From Candidatus Phaeomarinobacter ectocarpi (GTDB lineage: Bacteria > Pseudomonadota > Alphaproteobacteria > CGMCC-115125), in NCBI RefSeq assembly GCF_000689395.1, contig NZ_HG966617.1, positions 28,282 to 92,281 of the forward strand: a stretch of DNA of 64,000 nt, written 5' to 3'. The translations under genes and the position numbers were made by a program. The notes under the pieces were generated by a model. The model did no database searches. It was not told where the DNA came from and saw only the letters and a program-made list of their open reading frames with translations. This document shows positions 8,222 through 17,292 of this stretch, piece by piece (position 1 is the first letter of the stretch; the number at the start of each line of letters is the position of its first letter).

Positions 8222-9706
8222 CTATCGCTTGATAGAGCCCAGAATGCCGCGGATCAGTTCGCGTCCAAGGGTCCGGCCGACCTGCCGCACCATGGATTTG
8301 ATGAAGGCCTCTGTGGTGCCCTGACGTCTCGAGGCCTTGGGCCGGGCGCGGGCTTCAGCCTTTTCGCGCTCTTTTCGCTCTTTTTCTGCGGTTGCAGCTT
8401 CTTCAGCCTTAGCGCGCTCCGCCTCCAGTTCGGCACGTCGCTTCTGGAGAATTTCATACGCCGACTCGCGATCAATCGTCGTGTCATAGGTCCCGCCAAC
8501 CGGACTGGAGGCAAGTGTGGCCTTGCGCTCATCGGGCGTGGCCGGCCCAAGCCGGGAACTTGGCGGCCGGATCAGTGTCCGTTCCACAATGCCCGGCACG
8601 CCTTTTTCACCCAGGGTAGATGTCAGAGCCTCCCCCACACCCAGCTGCGTGATGACTTCCGCAGTCTTGAGATTTGGGTTCGCCCGAAAAGTGTCAGCAG
8701 CAACGCGCACGGCCTTCTGGTCACGTGGCGTGAAAGCCCGCAACGCATGCTGGATCCGATTGCCCAGCTGGCCCAGCACCTCGTCGGGCACATCAAGCGG
8801 GTTCTGCGTGACAAAATAGATGCCCACCCCTTTGGAGCGGATCAGCTTCACAACCTGCGCAATGCGGTCCACCAGATGTTTGGGTGCATCGTCAAAAAGC
8901 AGGTGTGCTTCATCAAAGAAGAAAACCAGTTTCGGTTTCTCCGGGTCACCGACTTCCGGCAATTCCTCAAACAGCTCTGACATCAGCCACAACATGAAAG
9001 TGGCATAGAGCTGCGGCGCGCGAATGAGTTTGTCGGACGCAAGGATGTTCACCTGGCCGCGTCCGTCATAAGTGGTCCGCATCAGGTCCTGTAGACGAAG
9101 GGCAGGCTCTCCGAAGAACTTGTCACCACCCTGGGTTTCCAGAGTCAGCAAACGTCGCTGGATCGCGCCGATGGAGGCTGTGGTCACATTGCCGTAGCGC
9201 CCGGAAATGTCTTTTGTGTTTTCGGACATGAAGGCCAGCATTTCGCGCAGATCCTTTAGATCAAGCAGCAGCATGCCGTCTTCGTCGGCCAGGCGGAACG
9301 CGATTGTCAGCACACCTTCCTGAGTGTCGTTGAGCCCCAGCTGTCGCGACAGCAGGATCGGCCCCATCTCCGAGATTGTCGTGCGAACCGGGTGACCCTG
9401 CTCGCCGAACACATCCCAGAACACAACCGGGTACTGAGAATATTTGTAATCGTCCAGACCGATGGTTGCAGCCCGCTTTTCAAGAAAGTCTTTTGAAACC
9501 CCCGCCTGCGACATGCCGGACAGATCACCTTTGACGTCGGCCATAAAGACCGGGACGCCGGCTTCTGAAAAGCCTTCAGCCAGGATCTGGAGGGATACGG
9601 TCTTTCCCGTGCCCGTCGCACCTGCGATCAGCCCATGACGATTGGCCAGTTTGAGAGACAGGTGCTGGTCAATGGCACCGCGGCCAAGAAAGAGCTGCTG
9701 AGACAT
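8222..9706 (-). CDS. HerA-like ATPase of the YjgR (DUF853) family
   Basis: This 494-aa P-loop ATPase has Walker A GATGTGKTVSLQ near residue 30 and Walker B LVFFFDEAHLLF near residue 250, with YFVTQNPLDVPDEVLGQLGNRIQHALRAF as the sensor region (the conserved core is FVTQNPLDVP). The last 80 residues are a charged Lys/Glu/Arg coiled coil. It belongs to the FtsK/HerA superfamily; the YjgR branch is widespread but its role is undefined. No NurA nuclease or Sir2 partner is next to it, so there is no sign of a defence or end-resection cassette. It sits 23 bp downstream of the alpha/beta hydrolase on the same strand. Confidence 0.9.
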   Translation of the reverse strand: MSQQLFLGRGAIDQHLSLKLANRHGLIAGATGTGKTVSLQILAEGFSEAGVPVFMADVKGDLSGMSQAGVSKDFLEKRAATIGLDDYKYSQYPVVFWDVFGEQGHPVRTTISEMGPILLSRQLGLNDTQEGVLTIAFRLADEDGMLLLDLKDLREMLAFMSENTKDISGRYGNVTTASIGAIQRRLLTLETQGGDKFFGEPALRLQDLMRTTYDGRGQVNILASDKLIRAPQLYATFMLWLMSELFEELPEVGDPEKPKLVFFFDEAHLLFDDAPKHLVDRIAQVVKLIRSKGVGIYFVTQNPLDVPDEVLGQLGNRIQHALRAFTPRDQKAVRVAADTFRANPNLKTAEVITQLGVGEALTSTLGEKGVPGIVERTLIRPPSSRLGPATPDERKATLASSPVGGTYDTTIDRESAYEILQKRRAELEAERAKAEEAATAEKERKEREKAEARARPKASRRQGTTEAFIKSMVRQVGRTLGRELIRGILGSIKR

Positions 9707-9729
9707 GTTATCCGTTCGTATGCTGATTA

Positions 9730-10620
9730 TTAGTCTTTGAGGAAGTGGCGGGCGAGACCCATGAACTCGTCGAACTTGTCATGATGGACCCAGTGACCTG
9801 CGCCCTCCACATTCACCGCCTTCGCATTCTTGAAGGCATTGATGCGGCCGTCCTCGGTCGGGTCAGACGCCCAGCTGTCGGTGCCGCGCACCAGCATCAC
9901 TGGAGCCTCAATGCGGCCCCACAAGGCGTTTGTTTCCTCAGAGTCCCACCGGTCCGGCGGGAAAGCCCGGACATAGTTGTCAAACTTCCACGACCACGTT
10001 CCGTCCTCGTTCTGAATCATGCCGTGCACGGTCAGGTGTCGCGAATGTTCCGGGCTGAGATGTGGGTTTTCTTCCTGCATCCGTTTCACGGCATCTTCCA
10101 GCTCTGGGTATTTGCGCGGTGAACGTCCTGACAGGCCGCGCATCTGGTCAATCCAGCCTGACAGCCGTTCGTCCGCCGGTTTGCCTGCGCGCTGCGCGAG
10201 CATCTTCGGCGGCGGACCCAGACCCTCGATGGCGATCAGTTTTTCAACCGTCTCGGGGTAAATGCCTGTGTAGCGAAGTGAGATCGCGCCACCAAAGGAG
10301 TGCGCCAGAATCTTGAGCGGTGCCAGCTTCAACTGATGAATGAGCTGCGCAATGTCATAGACATAGTCATTGATCATGTAGGTGCCGCCAACCATCCACT
10401 GACTGTCACCGTGCCCGCGCAGGTCAGGTGCAATGATGTGGTAGTCGTGGCGGAGCTCTTCAGCCACCCAGTCCCAGTTGCGGCAATGGTCGCGGCCGCC
10501 ATGAACCAGCAGCAAGGGGGGAGCGTCCGGGTTCCCCCAATCCACATAGTGAAGCCGCAGGCGCTGCGAGTAGTAGTTCCGGGACGCGGGCCCGACAATC
10601 AAATCAGTTTTATTGGTCAT
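9730..10620 (-). CDS. Alpha/beta hydrolase
   Basis: The 296-aa protein is a canonical alpha/beta-fold hydrolase. It has the oxyanion region LLVHGGRDHCRNW near residue 38, the nucleophile elbow AHSFGGAIS near residue 109, an acidic residue in LVRGTDSWASD, and the catalytic His in GAGHWVHHD near the C-terminus. No signal peptide is seen, so it acts in the cytoplasm. The substrate is unknown; relatives include epoxide hydrolases, haloalkane dehalogenases and lipases. Because it lies divergent from the LuxI-type gene, a lactonase role is conceivable, but no residue supports that specifically. Confidence 0.9.
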   Translation of the reverse strand: MTNKTDLIVGPASRNYYSQRLRLHYVDWGNPDAPPLLLVHGGRDHCRNWDWVAEELRHDYHIIAPDLRGHGDSQWMVGGTYMINDYVYDIAQLIHQLKLAPLKILAHSFGGAISLRYTGIYPETVEKLIAIEGLGPPPKMLAQRAGKPADERLSGWIDQMRGLSGRSPRKYPELEDAVKRMQEENPHLSPEHSRHLTVHGMIQNEDGTWSWKFDNYVRAFPPDRWDSEETNALWGRIEAPVMLVRGTDSWASDPTEDGRINAFKNAKAVNVEGAGHWVHHDKFDEFMGLARHFLKD

Positions 10621-10734
10621 GTCCGCACTTTACCCGCGCCATTGGGGTCAGGGAAAGGGCAGAAGAATCCATCTCTTGTCATTCTAATTTTTCATGGCAA
10701 TCGCAGACACGCGCGAGTCCCGCAGGTCAACTCT

Positions 10735-10752
10735 CTACCTTCATAGGTGTAG
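10735..10752. promoter_or_regulatory. CTAC-N10-GTAG inverted element upstream of luxI
   Basis: An 18-bp imperfect inverted repeat with matching CTAC/GTAG ends lies 52 bases before the synthase start, in the divergent gap. Its size and placement recall a lux box, but the inner bases match poorly. Weak evidence only. Confidence 0.25.
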
Positions 10753-10803
10753 CGCCGCGCAAAATCGAACGGAATGGAGCCTTCTAGTAAGCAGGAGGCT
10801 TAA

Positions 10804-11445
10804 ATGATTGAGTGCATGACATTTTCGACTGCAAACGAGTTTGGGGACGCTCTGGTGGACTATCACCGCATGCGCTACCGGCTGTTCATAGAACGTGAAG
10901 GCTGGGACATTCCTCATTTCGACAATCTTGAATATGACCAGTTTGACACCCCAGCGACCGTCTATCTGATCAAGCGGAGACCTAAGACCGGCGAAGTGAT
11001 GGGCGGCATGCGCCTTATTCCCACCACCCAGCCTTATCTGGCGGAGCATGTCTGGCCGAACATCATCCAGACCCGCCCGATCCCCAAAGACCCGAAAGTC
11101 TGGGAAGGCACGCGGATGAGTGCGGACCCGGAACTGTCCGTGGAAGAGCGGCGTCAGACCCTTGCCGAATTGGGCATCGGTTTTGTGGAGTTCCTGCTGA
11201 GCGTTGGGGCAGATCGCGTTATCTTCGAAATGCCACCAAAGCTGCTGGAGTTCCAGTCACGTGAAAATCCGGAGTTTGTCGAGAAACTGGGTGAGCCAAT
11301 CACGCTGGACGACGGCACGCTGCTCGTGGGTGGCTGGGTGCATCTGAGCGAAACAACCCTGGCAGCCTATCGGGCAGGAGCTGGTGTCACTGAAGATATT
11401 GTCACCTATCCAAAGGCCAGCATCCCATACCGCAAAGCGGCCTGA
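10804..11445 (+). CDS. Acyl-homoserine-lactone synthase, LuxI family
   Basis: LuxI enzymes make N-acyl-homoserine lactone signals from S-adenosylmethionine and an acyl donor. The 213-aa sequence keeps the family's invariant residues, at positions that almost match classical LuxI numbering: Arg24, Phe28, Trp34, Asp45, Asp48, Arg70, then Glu101 and Arg104 in WEGTRMS. ATG at 10804 follows AGGAGG. A hairpin closes the transcript. No LuxR-type receptor is present anywhere in the window, so it is a solo synthase here. The acyl chain cannot be predicted; some alphaproteobacterial relatives use unusual (aryl or long-chain) acyl groups. Confidence 0.9.
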   Translation: MIECMTFSTANEFGDALVDYHRMRYRLFIEREGWDIPHFDNLEYDQFDTPATVYLIKRRPKTGEVMGGMRLIPTTQPYLAEHVWPNIIQTRPIPKDPKVWEGTRMSADPELSVEERRQTLAELGIGFVEFLLSVGADRVIFEMPPKLLEFQSRENPEFVEKLGEPITLDDGTLLVGGWVHLSETTLAAYRAGAGVTEDIVTYPKASIPYRKAA

Positions 11446-11467
11446 CATCGCGGAGAGTTACGGGTGA

Positions 11468-11508
11468 TTGACCCGGATGCACCAGGTGCATTCGGGTCAA
11501 TTGCCTTT
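11468..11508 (+). terminator. Hairpin terminator after luxI
   Basis: TTGACCCGGATGCACC (11468-11483) pairs with 11485-11500, all but one position Watson-Crick and that one G-T. The run after it is only TTGCCTTT, so termination strength is moderate. Confidence 0.65.
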
Positions 11509-11669
11509 CAAACACCCACAACGTGTTGGGCGCTATTGCGACGAAAGGACTTGAGCACTGTCACTTTGCTTTGCGAAACTCATGGCAGAGCGGAAGGGCG
11601 AATCCCTGCCGCATGAGTGCCCGGCTGCGCATGACGCATTCAGGTGCCAAAGGAAGTGGACAAGCGCTC

Positions 11670-11933
11670 ATGTTGGACGCCCGCGTCAAAGGTCTTTTTC
11701 AACAATGGCTGCTGGATGCGACGCCCGCCCCCTGGGGCGTTGCGCATGATCGCGACACCGACACCTACAAGATTGTGGCCCGAGACACTGATGGTCGTCC
11801 GCGCCTGGATGCTGCCGGCGGACAGATCACCATCGCGACAGGCATGACGCGGTCAGATGCCGCCATGCTGGTGCAGTTGCGCACTTTGTTGGACGAGGAT
11901 GAAAATCCATCTCGGGTGGTCAGCCTCTTCTAG
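11670..11933 (+). CDS. Hypothetical protein (about 87 aa)
   Basis: I do not recognise this protein. The part from MLDARVKGLF onward reads as a real small soluble domain (WLLDATPAPWGVAHDRDTD, later TGMTRSDAAMLVQLRTLLDE). The frame is open back to 11523, but the upstream 49 residues look non-coding; ATGs at 11613 and 11631 are alternatives, and GGAAG lies 14 bases before 11670. It ends in a 4-bp overlap with the convergent alkylsulfatase-like gene. Function unknown. Confidence 0.55.
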   Translation: MLDARVKGLFQQWLLDATPAPWGVAHDRDTDTYKIVARDTDGRPRLDAAGGQITIATGMTRSDAAMLVQLRTLLDEDENPSRVVSLF

Positions 11934-13261
11934 ACGTCATTCTCACCGGATTTGAGGCGGGACTCTCGCTCCGCCCAGCCAAAAATACCCTTGGACATCA
12001 AAGACAGTTCCGCCTGCCGTCGCGCGCCATAGATTTCAGCGCGCGCCGCATGCGCTTCCCGATTGTCCGGCTCTGCAAGGGCGGCGGACTCAACCAGGTG
12101 ACAGGCCAGTCGCATGTCAGCCTCTACGCCGGTGCCCGCGAGCGCTTGCGCTCGGGCGACAACAGGGCCGACCCCACCCGCCAGTGATATCATTTCCTGA
12201 GCCAGAGCGGCATCGGGCGCCGGTTTCAGGCGCGATGGGTTGCCATCATACCAGCCGCCATAGAGCCGCCAGATGTTGTGCAGAATGAATTCCGGCTCGT
12301 CATAAACAGGCTTGAGGTAGGGCTTGTCCATGAAGTGCGAGGGCAACTTGATGGAATGCAACACTTCATCAAACCGGGCCCCGTTGTTCATCATTTCCAA
12401 TGACTGCTGGACCAGCAGCTCCAGCGCGGTGGCGATGGTATCGAGGACTGTGGCGATACGCGCCTTGCCTTCAATCGGTAGCCCGTGTGCAGGAAGCAGA
12501 AGCTCTGGTTCCTTGGCGGCCATGTCGCGCAGCGCCTTTGCCCATTCAAGCGGATAGCGCTGCACTTTTTGAGGGTTCCCGGCATTTGGGAAAACCCAGG
12601 TCACAAAGTCACCTGAGCAAATGGCCTTGTGCTCGGGTATCCAGGCCCACAGATGATCATCTGTTTCGCCGATGGCGTGGTTCAGATGAAATGTCAGATC
12701 GCCCGCACGCAGCGTCATGGCATCACGAAACGTCGTATCCGGATCAACCCAGGGGTCGGGCCCGAACCGGCGCGGCTGTGGTGCACGACCTTCATTGCCG
12801 CTACCGCCGCCCATCTTGAGTTCTGCTGCCGGGGCAAACTGTCGGGCATTGATGGTGAAGTTGTAGCCATTGGTCAGCTCATAGCGCCGGAAGCGCGGGC
12901 TGACATTTTCATGGGCAACGACCTGCGGGCGGGTGTGGCCACGCTCGCAGGCGTCACACAGAATTGCGCCTGTCCCGCCCACATGGTCCGCATGGCCATG
13001 GGTGTAGCAAACATGTGTGACCGGCTCCTCGGTCCATCGCCGCAGGGATTTGACGATACCACCGGCAAAAGCATCAAGGCTTGTGTCGAACAGCACCACG
13101 CCGTCTCCGGACTTGAGCGCCACCACATGGCTGAAGGCCTCAATGATGGCAACGCCATCGCCGACTTCGGAGAGCTCTGTCGTCGGGCGGTTGATCAGCC
13201 CGGCGCCCTCATACACGCCATCGTCAATATAGTGTGCGGACTTCGCCAGAATGTCGGACAT
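11930..13261 (-). CDS. MBL-fold hydrolase with alkylsulfatase dimerisation domain
   Basis: The N-terminal half is a metallo-beta-lactamase fold with the zinc motif THGHADHVGG near residue 90, a further metal region at NHAIGETDDHLW and CSGDFV, and PAHGLPI. The C-terminal third (LHNIWRLYGGWYDGNPSRL onward; core RLYGGWYDGNP) matches the helical dimerisation domain of SdsA1-type alkylsulfatases. It lacks the C-terminal SCP2-like domain of those enzymes and has no signal peptide, at about 443 aa versus about 650. It may act on a sulfate ester or another substrate inside the cell. The ATG at 13261 is preferred over 13276 because GGGGAG stands 9 bases before it. Confidence 0.88.
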   Translation of the reverse strand: MSDILAKSAHYIDDGVYEGAGLINRPTTELSEVGDGVAIIEAFSHVVALKSGDGVVLFDTSLDAFAGGIVKSLRRWTEEPVTHVCYTHGHADHVGGTGAILCDACERGHTRPQVVAHENVSPRFRRYELTNGYNFTINARQFAPAAELKMGGGSGNEGRAPQPRRFGPDPWVDPDTTFRDAMTLRAGDLTFHLNHAIGETDDHLWAWIPEHKAICSGDFVTWVFPNAGNPQKVQRYPLEWAKALRDMAAKEPELLLPAHGLPIEGKARIATVLDTIATALELLVQQSLEMMNNGARFDEVLHSIKLPSHFMDKPYLKPVYDEPEFILHNIWRLYGGWYDGNPSRLKPAPDAALAQEMISLAGGVGPVVARAQALAGTGVEADMRLACHLVESAALAEPDNREAHAARAEIYGARRQAELSLMSKGIFGWAERESRLKSGENDV

Positions 13262-13577
13262 GGCTGTTCTCCCCATATAAGGCCGTTTCTTGAAATCAGA
13301 GCCGGACTATAGCGGCCAATTTCGAATTAGAAACACCCATTAAATTTTCGGAGAATGGTTTCATCCATGTGGCAACAACAAAGAACGGGCCAGAGATGGC
13401 ACCAGCTGGCCCTCATCCATTCTGGAAATCGACTGAAAGCCCATCACATGCGGGAGACATCCCTTGCAAAGATGTCAGGGCGAGTGAGGCCGACAAGTTC
13501 AATCGCAAACAGGCCGCGGAGGTCTGATTTCGTTGTGAAGTAACTGGTGTGAAGGCGGTCGCGTGTTTGCGCGTTGA
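13262..13577. other. Intergenic stretch without recognised gene
   Basis: This 316-bp gap lies between the start of the alkylsulfatase-like gene and the stop of the CHASE2 kinase, both on the minus strand. A 62-codon plus-strand frame (13355-13543) has no ribosome-binding site or recognisable domain. The promoter of the alkylsulfatase-like gene should lie here; I could not identify it. Confidence 0.5.
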
Positions 13578-15821
13578 CTAGCCGGCTGCGTCAAGCTGGC
13601 CCGTCCCTAGTCTTCGGCTGACCGGGAATATGAGGCGGACGGTTGTTCCAACGCCAACGGAACTGTCTATTTCGATTGTCCCGCCATGCTGTTTCATGAA
13701 GGCCGAAACAATAGTCAGGCCAAGGCCGATGCCGTCTGAAGACCGGTGCGCGGACGCCCTGACCTGTTGGAACGGCATGAGAATGGAGGAGAGCATCTCC
13801 GCGGGGATGCCTTCGCCATGATCTTCAACCTCGATGGTGGGATGGCCCTGATCATCTATGAGCGTGCGAACGACAATTTGTTCGTCGGGAGGCGAGTAGC
13901 AGGCTGCGTTGCTGATAAGATTGCTGACGGCCCGCTGAATGCGCGACGCATCGGCTAGGACATCTCCAACAGTGAAATCAAACTCGGTCTTGATGGTGTG
14001 CGCACATGCATTTGCATCGCCCCGCGCGGAGTGGATGGCGCTCTCGGCGATTTCAGCAAGGCAAATGGCTTCATCCGCGAGCTCAATGCTACCCATTTCC
14101 GCCCGCGAAATTTCCATTATATCGTTGACGATGTTCAGCAGATGACGCCCGCTGCCGCTGATGTGGGCGGCATATTCCAGATAGTCCGGCGAGCCGAGAG
14201 GGCCCATCGCTTGCTGTTCCATCAACTCGGCAAACCCGATCACAGCGTTGAGCGGGGTGCGCAGCTCATGACCCATATTGGCAAGAAAATCCGTCTTGGC
14301 CCGGTTTGCCCGTTCAGCCTGTTCGCGGGCCTCGCGCTGCGCGGTTACCGCAAGCACACTGTCTGTTACGTCCCGAATCGTGAGGCCGAGCACGTGTCTG
14401 TATGTCGTCCCATTCGGTGTCGGCACATCAATTGGAACGTCACTGCGGTTTAGCCTCATTTCCAGATGGTGTTCTTTACCATCCTTAAAGACGCTGGCCA
14501 TTATGGGCTCACCCGGCGGCGCTGTGTGCCAGCCCGCCGAAGGTCTGTCGCGATCAGGCGACAGGTTTTCAAGCAGGTCGTCGATGGTGGCACCGCTTGC
14601 GGCTTGCGGAACATTACACAGGTCAAACGTCTGCGTATTTGCCTGCTCGATGCGCCCCTGCGCATCAAGGATGGCGATGCCGTCGAAGCTGTCGGAGACA
14701 ACCCGGTCCAGGAGGATCCGTTGGTGTGCGGCGATCCGCTTCTGGCGGGCCGCATTTCGCCTTTGTATGTCTGACATAAGAACAAGCTGAAGGCCAAAGA
14801 CCAGCATCAAGGCAAAGAGGGCTGGCAATACATCAAGACTGATGGCCACAAAATGCTGAAGGAGCCCAGAGACCGCGAGCAGGCCAAAAACGGCAACAGC
14901 CACGATGGCTGCATATCCAAACCAGCCCCGCTGTTGCGGCATGCACAGGGCACCTGCCAGCACCAGGATAACCAGCAGAACAACACCAATGGGTCCGGTG
15001 CGGTGTATTTCTCGGTCCTGATGGAGCGTCTCGAACCCCATGGCCTGGACCATTGGCCCTGACATGACGCCATAGCGTGGCACAGCAAAGTGGTCACCCA
15101 GTTCAACAGCTGTACCGCCAATGATGACGCGCTTGCCATTCACTACATTGACGTCGAACCGCCCCTCCATCACATCAACAAATGAGATGCGGGGAATTGT
15201 GCGTACATCTATGCCGTAGTCGACATAGAAAGGTTCCGGCTGTGGTTTGGCCTTGCCTGCAAGCAGGGCAAACATGGAGTACCTGAATTCGCCATCGGCA
15301 TTCCACATGCCGTGCATGAGCTGACGCAGACGGCCGTCTTTATCCGGAATGACATTAACGCTTCCAAGCCAGGCATGGGGTGTGAGGGCCGGTGTCGGTT
15401 CGGCATCAATGAGGTTCCCGTCATACACACCTGGTTCGGCCAGTTGCGTGAAGGCGGGGAGGATGACGTGACCACCAGCATCTTCAAGGGCGCGCGCGAG
15501 CGCCGCCGTCTCGTTCTCATTGGTCCGGGCGCTCATGTCCACATCAATGGCAATTTCATTCGCACCGGCAGCAACCAATGATCGGACTGCATAGGCGTAA
15601 GTGTTGCGAGGCAACGGCCATTGGCCGAGTTCCTGGATCGACCGGGCATCGATCTGAACAGCAACCACCTCACCGGATGCGGGCCGATCAAGGAGATCAA
15701 AGCGGGATTCGAGCAAGGCAAGTTCAAGGGTTTCCAGCGCGCCGAACGCATAGGCGCTCATGGCGATGAAAAATACAGCACATCCTTGAATAAGCCGCTG
15801 CATGTCCCGCGGCACCCCCAC
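13578..15821 (-). CDS. CHASE2-domain sensor histidine kinase with PAS domain
   Basis: This 747-aa membrane kinase has a first helix (about 10-30), a periplasmic CHASE2 domain (about 35-270; VVAVQIDARSIQELGQWPL and GKRVIIGGTAVELGD), three further helices (about 280-355), a PAS domain (about 375-490), then HisKA and HATPase. The phospho-acceptor is about His518 in NMGHELRTPLN; the N box is NLISNAACYS and the G boxes are DHGEGIP and GIGLGLTIV. No response regulator is adjacent. It lies about 73 bp downstream of the FecR-repeat gene on the same strand, so it probably senses an envelope cue linked to that product. GTG at 15821 or ATG at 15803 may be the start. Confidence 0.9.
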   Translation of the reverse strand: MGVPRDMQRLIQGCAVFFIAMSAYAFGALETLELALLESRFDLLDRPASGEVVAVQIDARSIQELGQWPLPRNTYAYAVRSLVAAGANEIAIDVDMSARTNENETAALARALEDAGGHVILPAFTQLAEPGVYDGNLIDAEPTPALTPHAWLGSVNVIPDKDGRLRQLMHGMWNADGEFRYSMFALLAGKAKPQPEPFYVDYGIDVRTIPRISFVDVMEGRFDVNVVNGKRVIIGGTAVELGDHFAVPRYGVMSGPMVQAMGFETLHQDREIHRTGPIGVVLLVILVLAGALCMPQQRGWFGYAAIVAVAVFGLLAVSGLLQHFVAISLDVLPALFALMLVFGLQLVLMSDIQRRNAARQKRIAAHQRILLDRVVSDSFDGIAILDAQGRIEQANTQTFDLCNVPQAASGATIDDLLENLSPDRDRPSAGWHTAPPGEPIMASVFKDGKEHHLEMRLNRSDVPIDVPTPNGTTYRHVLGLTIRDVTDSVLAVTAQREAREQAERANRAKTDFLANMGHELRTPLNAVIGFAELMEQQAMGPLGSPDYLEYAAHISGSGRHLLNIVNDIMEISRAEMGSIELADEAICLAEIAESAIHSARGDANACAHTIKTEFDFTVGDVLADASRIQRAVSNLISNAACYSPPDEQIVVRTLIDDQGHPTIEVEDHGEGIPAEMLSSILMPFQQVRASAHRSSDGIGLGLTIVSAFMKQHGGTIEIDSSVGVGTTVRLIFPVSRRLGTGQLDAAG

Positions 15822-15894
15822 ATAGAAAATCAGCCAGGCTGTTGCCAGCCCGGCTGATGATTATGTGCGATGAATGGATGAGGTCAGGTTAACG

Positions 15895-17292
15895 TCACTT
15901 TTTGTTTTTCCCGTTCCCACCAGCATTGCCATTCCCAAGACCAAGTGCGAGGCCGCCGCCGTTTCCGCCCGAATTGCCGCCCGAATTGCCAATCGAGGCG
16001 CCAAGGGCCAGACCACCGCCATTGCCTCCTGAGTTGCCACCCGAATTGCCAACTGAGGCGCCCAGAGCCAGACCGCCGCCATTGCCGCCCGCGTTGCCGT
16101 TTGAGGCCCCAAGGGCGAGGCCGCCGCCATTACCGCCGGAATTGCCAATCGAGGCACCCAGGGCCAGACCGCCGCCGTTACCACCCGCGTTGCCATTTGA
16201 GGCCCCAAGCGCGAGGCCGCCGCCGTTACCGCCCGAATTGCCGGTTGAGGCGCCCAGGGCCAGACCGCCGCCGTTACCACCCGCGTTGCCGTTTGAAGCC
16301 CCAAGTGCGAGGCCGCCGCCATTGCCGCCCGAATTACCGGAGGCTCCGACAGAAAGCCCATTGCCAAGACCGAGGCCTTTCCCGCTGCTGGGCGCGGAAG
16401 AAGACAAGGCAGCGCTGTTGACCAGGCCAGTTGCGTTGCCACTTGCCTTGGAGCTTGCTTTGGCGCCGGCGCTGACCGCAGCACCGACATTGCTCTTTGC
16501 AGCCGCAGCTGTTGTACCGGGTACGCTCTGGCGGACAAGACCACCAGTTGCTGCGGGGACATCAAGGGTCTGGACGCCCATTGTCGCCTTGATACGCACA
16601 GGTGCCTGAGGGTTGGGCGCCCCGACAGCTGGTGTGGGACTGCCCGGAGAGGCCGCGCGTGATGCGGGTGCAACCGTTCGCGGCGTACGACCAGTCCGAA
16701 GGGCCTTGGCCGGGCTTGCTGCTCCTGGTCCGGATACAGACAGGCCAACACCTGACCCGGCTGATACATCAGCCGTCTGGCCGGGGCGCACCATGCCCAC
16801 GTCACCAGACTCAAAATCCATGACTTCCACGGCACCCTGCACAACGTGCACGGAGGATTTTCCATCTGCAACGGTGACGGCAAACTTGGTGCCCTTCACG
16901 ACAGCAGCCAGATAAGGGGTTTCCACCTCAAAATGCTGGTGATCCTTCTTGTCGACCGACAGAAGAATGGTACCAATTGACTGAATAATGGTTGTCGCCA
17001 AGCCCTGCTTGCTTTGGGGCGCCAACTGGATGCTTGTATTTGGCGCGACGACAATAGCCTCTTCGCCACGGCGTATGATCACACGTCCTGTGGCGCCGGT
17101 TGTAAGCATTGTGCCGGACGCAAGCATCTGCTTGCTGCCGAGCGCCACGGGCGTCACGCCTTCGTGCGCGATCCACACGTCACCGCTGCGGGACTCTACC
17201 TGCCAGGCAGACTCAGCGTAGCCAGTATTTGAAAATACAACCATCGCGAGTGCGATAGCTGCGTATGCCAGTCCATTCTGGATGCGGCGCAT
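15895..17292 (-). CDS. FecR-domain secreted protein with glycine-rich tandem-repeat tail
   Basis: A signal peptide (about 1-28, ending SNTGYAES) leads into a FecR-type domain (about 30-170): WQVESRSGDVWIA, then GTMLTTGATGRVIIRRGEEAIVVAP and PYLAAVVKGTKFAVT (core AVVKGTKFAV). A Ser/Ala/Pro linker of about 120 residues follows, then eight copies of NGGGLALGAS-GN-GG and a basic end NGKNKK. FecR proteins usually relay iron signals to sigma factors, but here no sigma factor is present and the domain is in an exported protein. Next to it are a CHASE2 kinase and a divergent TpsB transporter, which suggests an exported envelope or surface protein. ATG at 17292 is chosen for GGAG 9 bases before it; the frame reaches 17328. 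Confidence 0.82.
   Translation of the reverse strand: MRRIQNGLAYAAIALAMVVFSNTGYAESAWQVESRSGDVWIAHEGVTPVALGSKQMLASGTMLTTGATGRVIIRRGEEAIVVAPNTSIQLAPQSKQGLATTIIQSIGTILLSVDKKDHQHFEVETPYLAAVVKGTKFAVTVADGKSSVHVVQGAVEVMDFESGDVGMVRPGQTADVSAGSGVGLSVSGPGAASPAKALRTGRTPRTVAPASRAASPGSPTPAVGAPNPQAPVRIKATMGVQTLDVPAATGGLVRQSVPGTTAAAAKSNVGAAVSAGAKASSKASGNATGLVNSAALSSSAPSSGKGLGLGNGLSVGASGNSGGNGGGLALGASNGNAGGNGGGLALGASTGNSGGNGGGLALGASNGNAGGNGGGLALGASIGNSGGNGGGLALGASNGNAGGNGGGLALGASVGNSGGNSGGNGGGLALGASIGNSGGNSGGNGGGLALGLGNGNAGGNGKNKK
15916..16323 (-). repeat. Eight tandem 48/60-bp coding repeats (16/20 aa)
   Basis: Reading the minus strand from 16323 to 15916, six units of 48 bp and two of 60 bp encode NGGGLALG followed by a variable half. 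Odd units mostly end ASNGNAGG and even units ASTGNSGG or ASIGNSGG, giving a 32-aa higher-order period. The two 60-bp units carry an extra NSGG. All units keep frame. Confidence 0.92.

Noticed and set aside
8222..9706. HerA-like ATPase as part of a phage-defence cassette
   Set aside because: No nuclease, Sir2 or other defence partner is adjacent; motifs and length fit the housekeeping YjgR branch.
15916..16323. Regular 48-bp repeats as a CRISPR array
   Set aside because: Units are contiguous, in frame, without unique spacers, and encode a periodic peptide.
15902..16609. Proline-rich 235-codon plus-strand frame
   Set aside because: It is the antisense of the glycine-rich repeats of the FecR protein; Pro-rich periodicity is only the complement of Gly codons.
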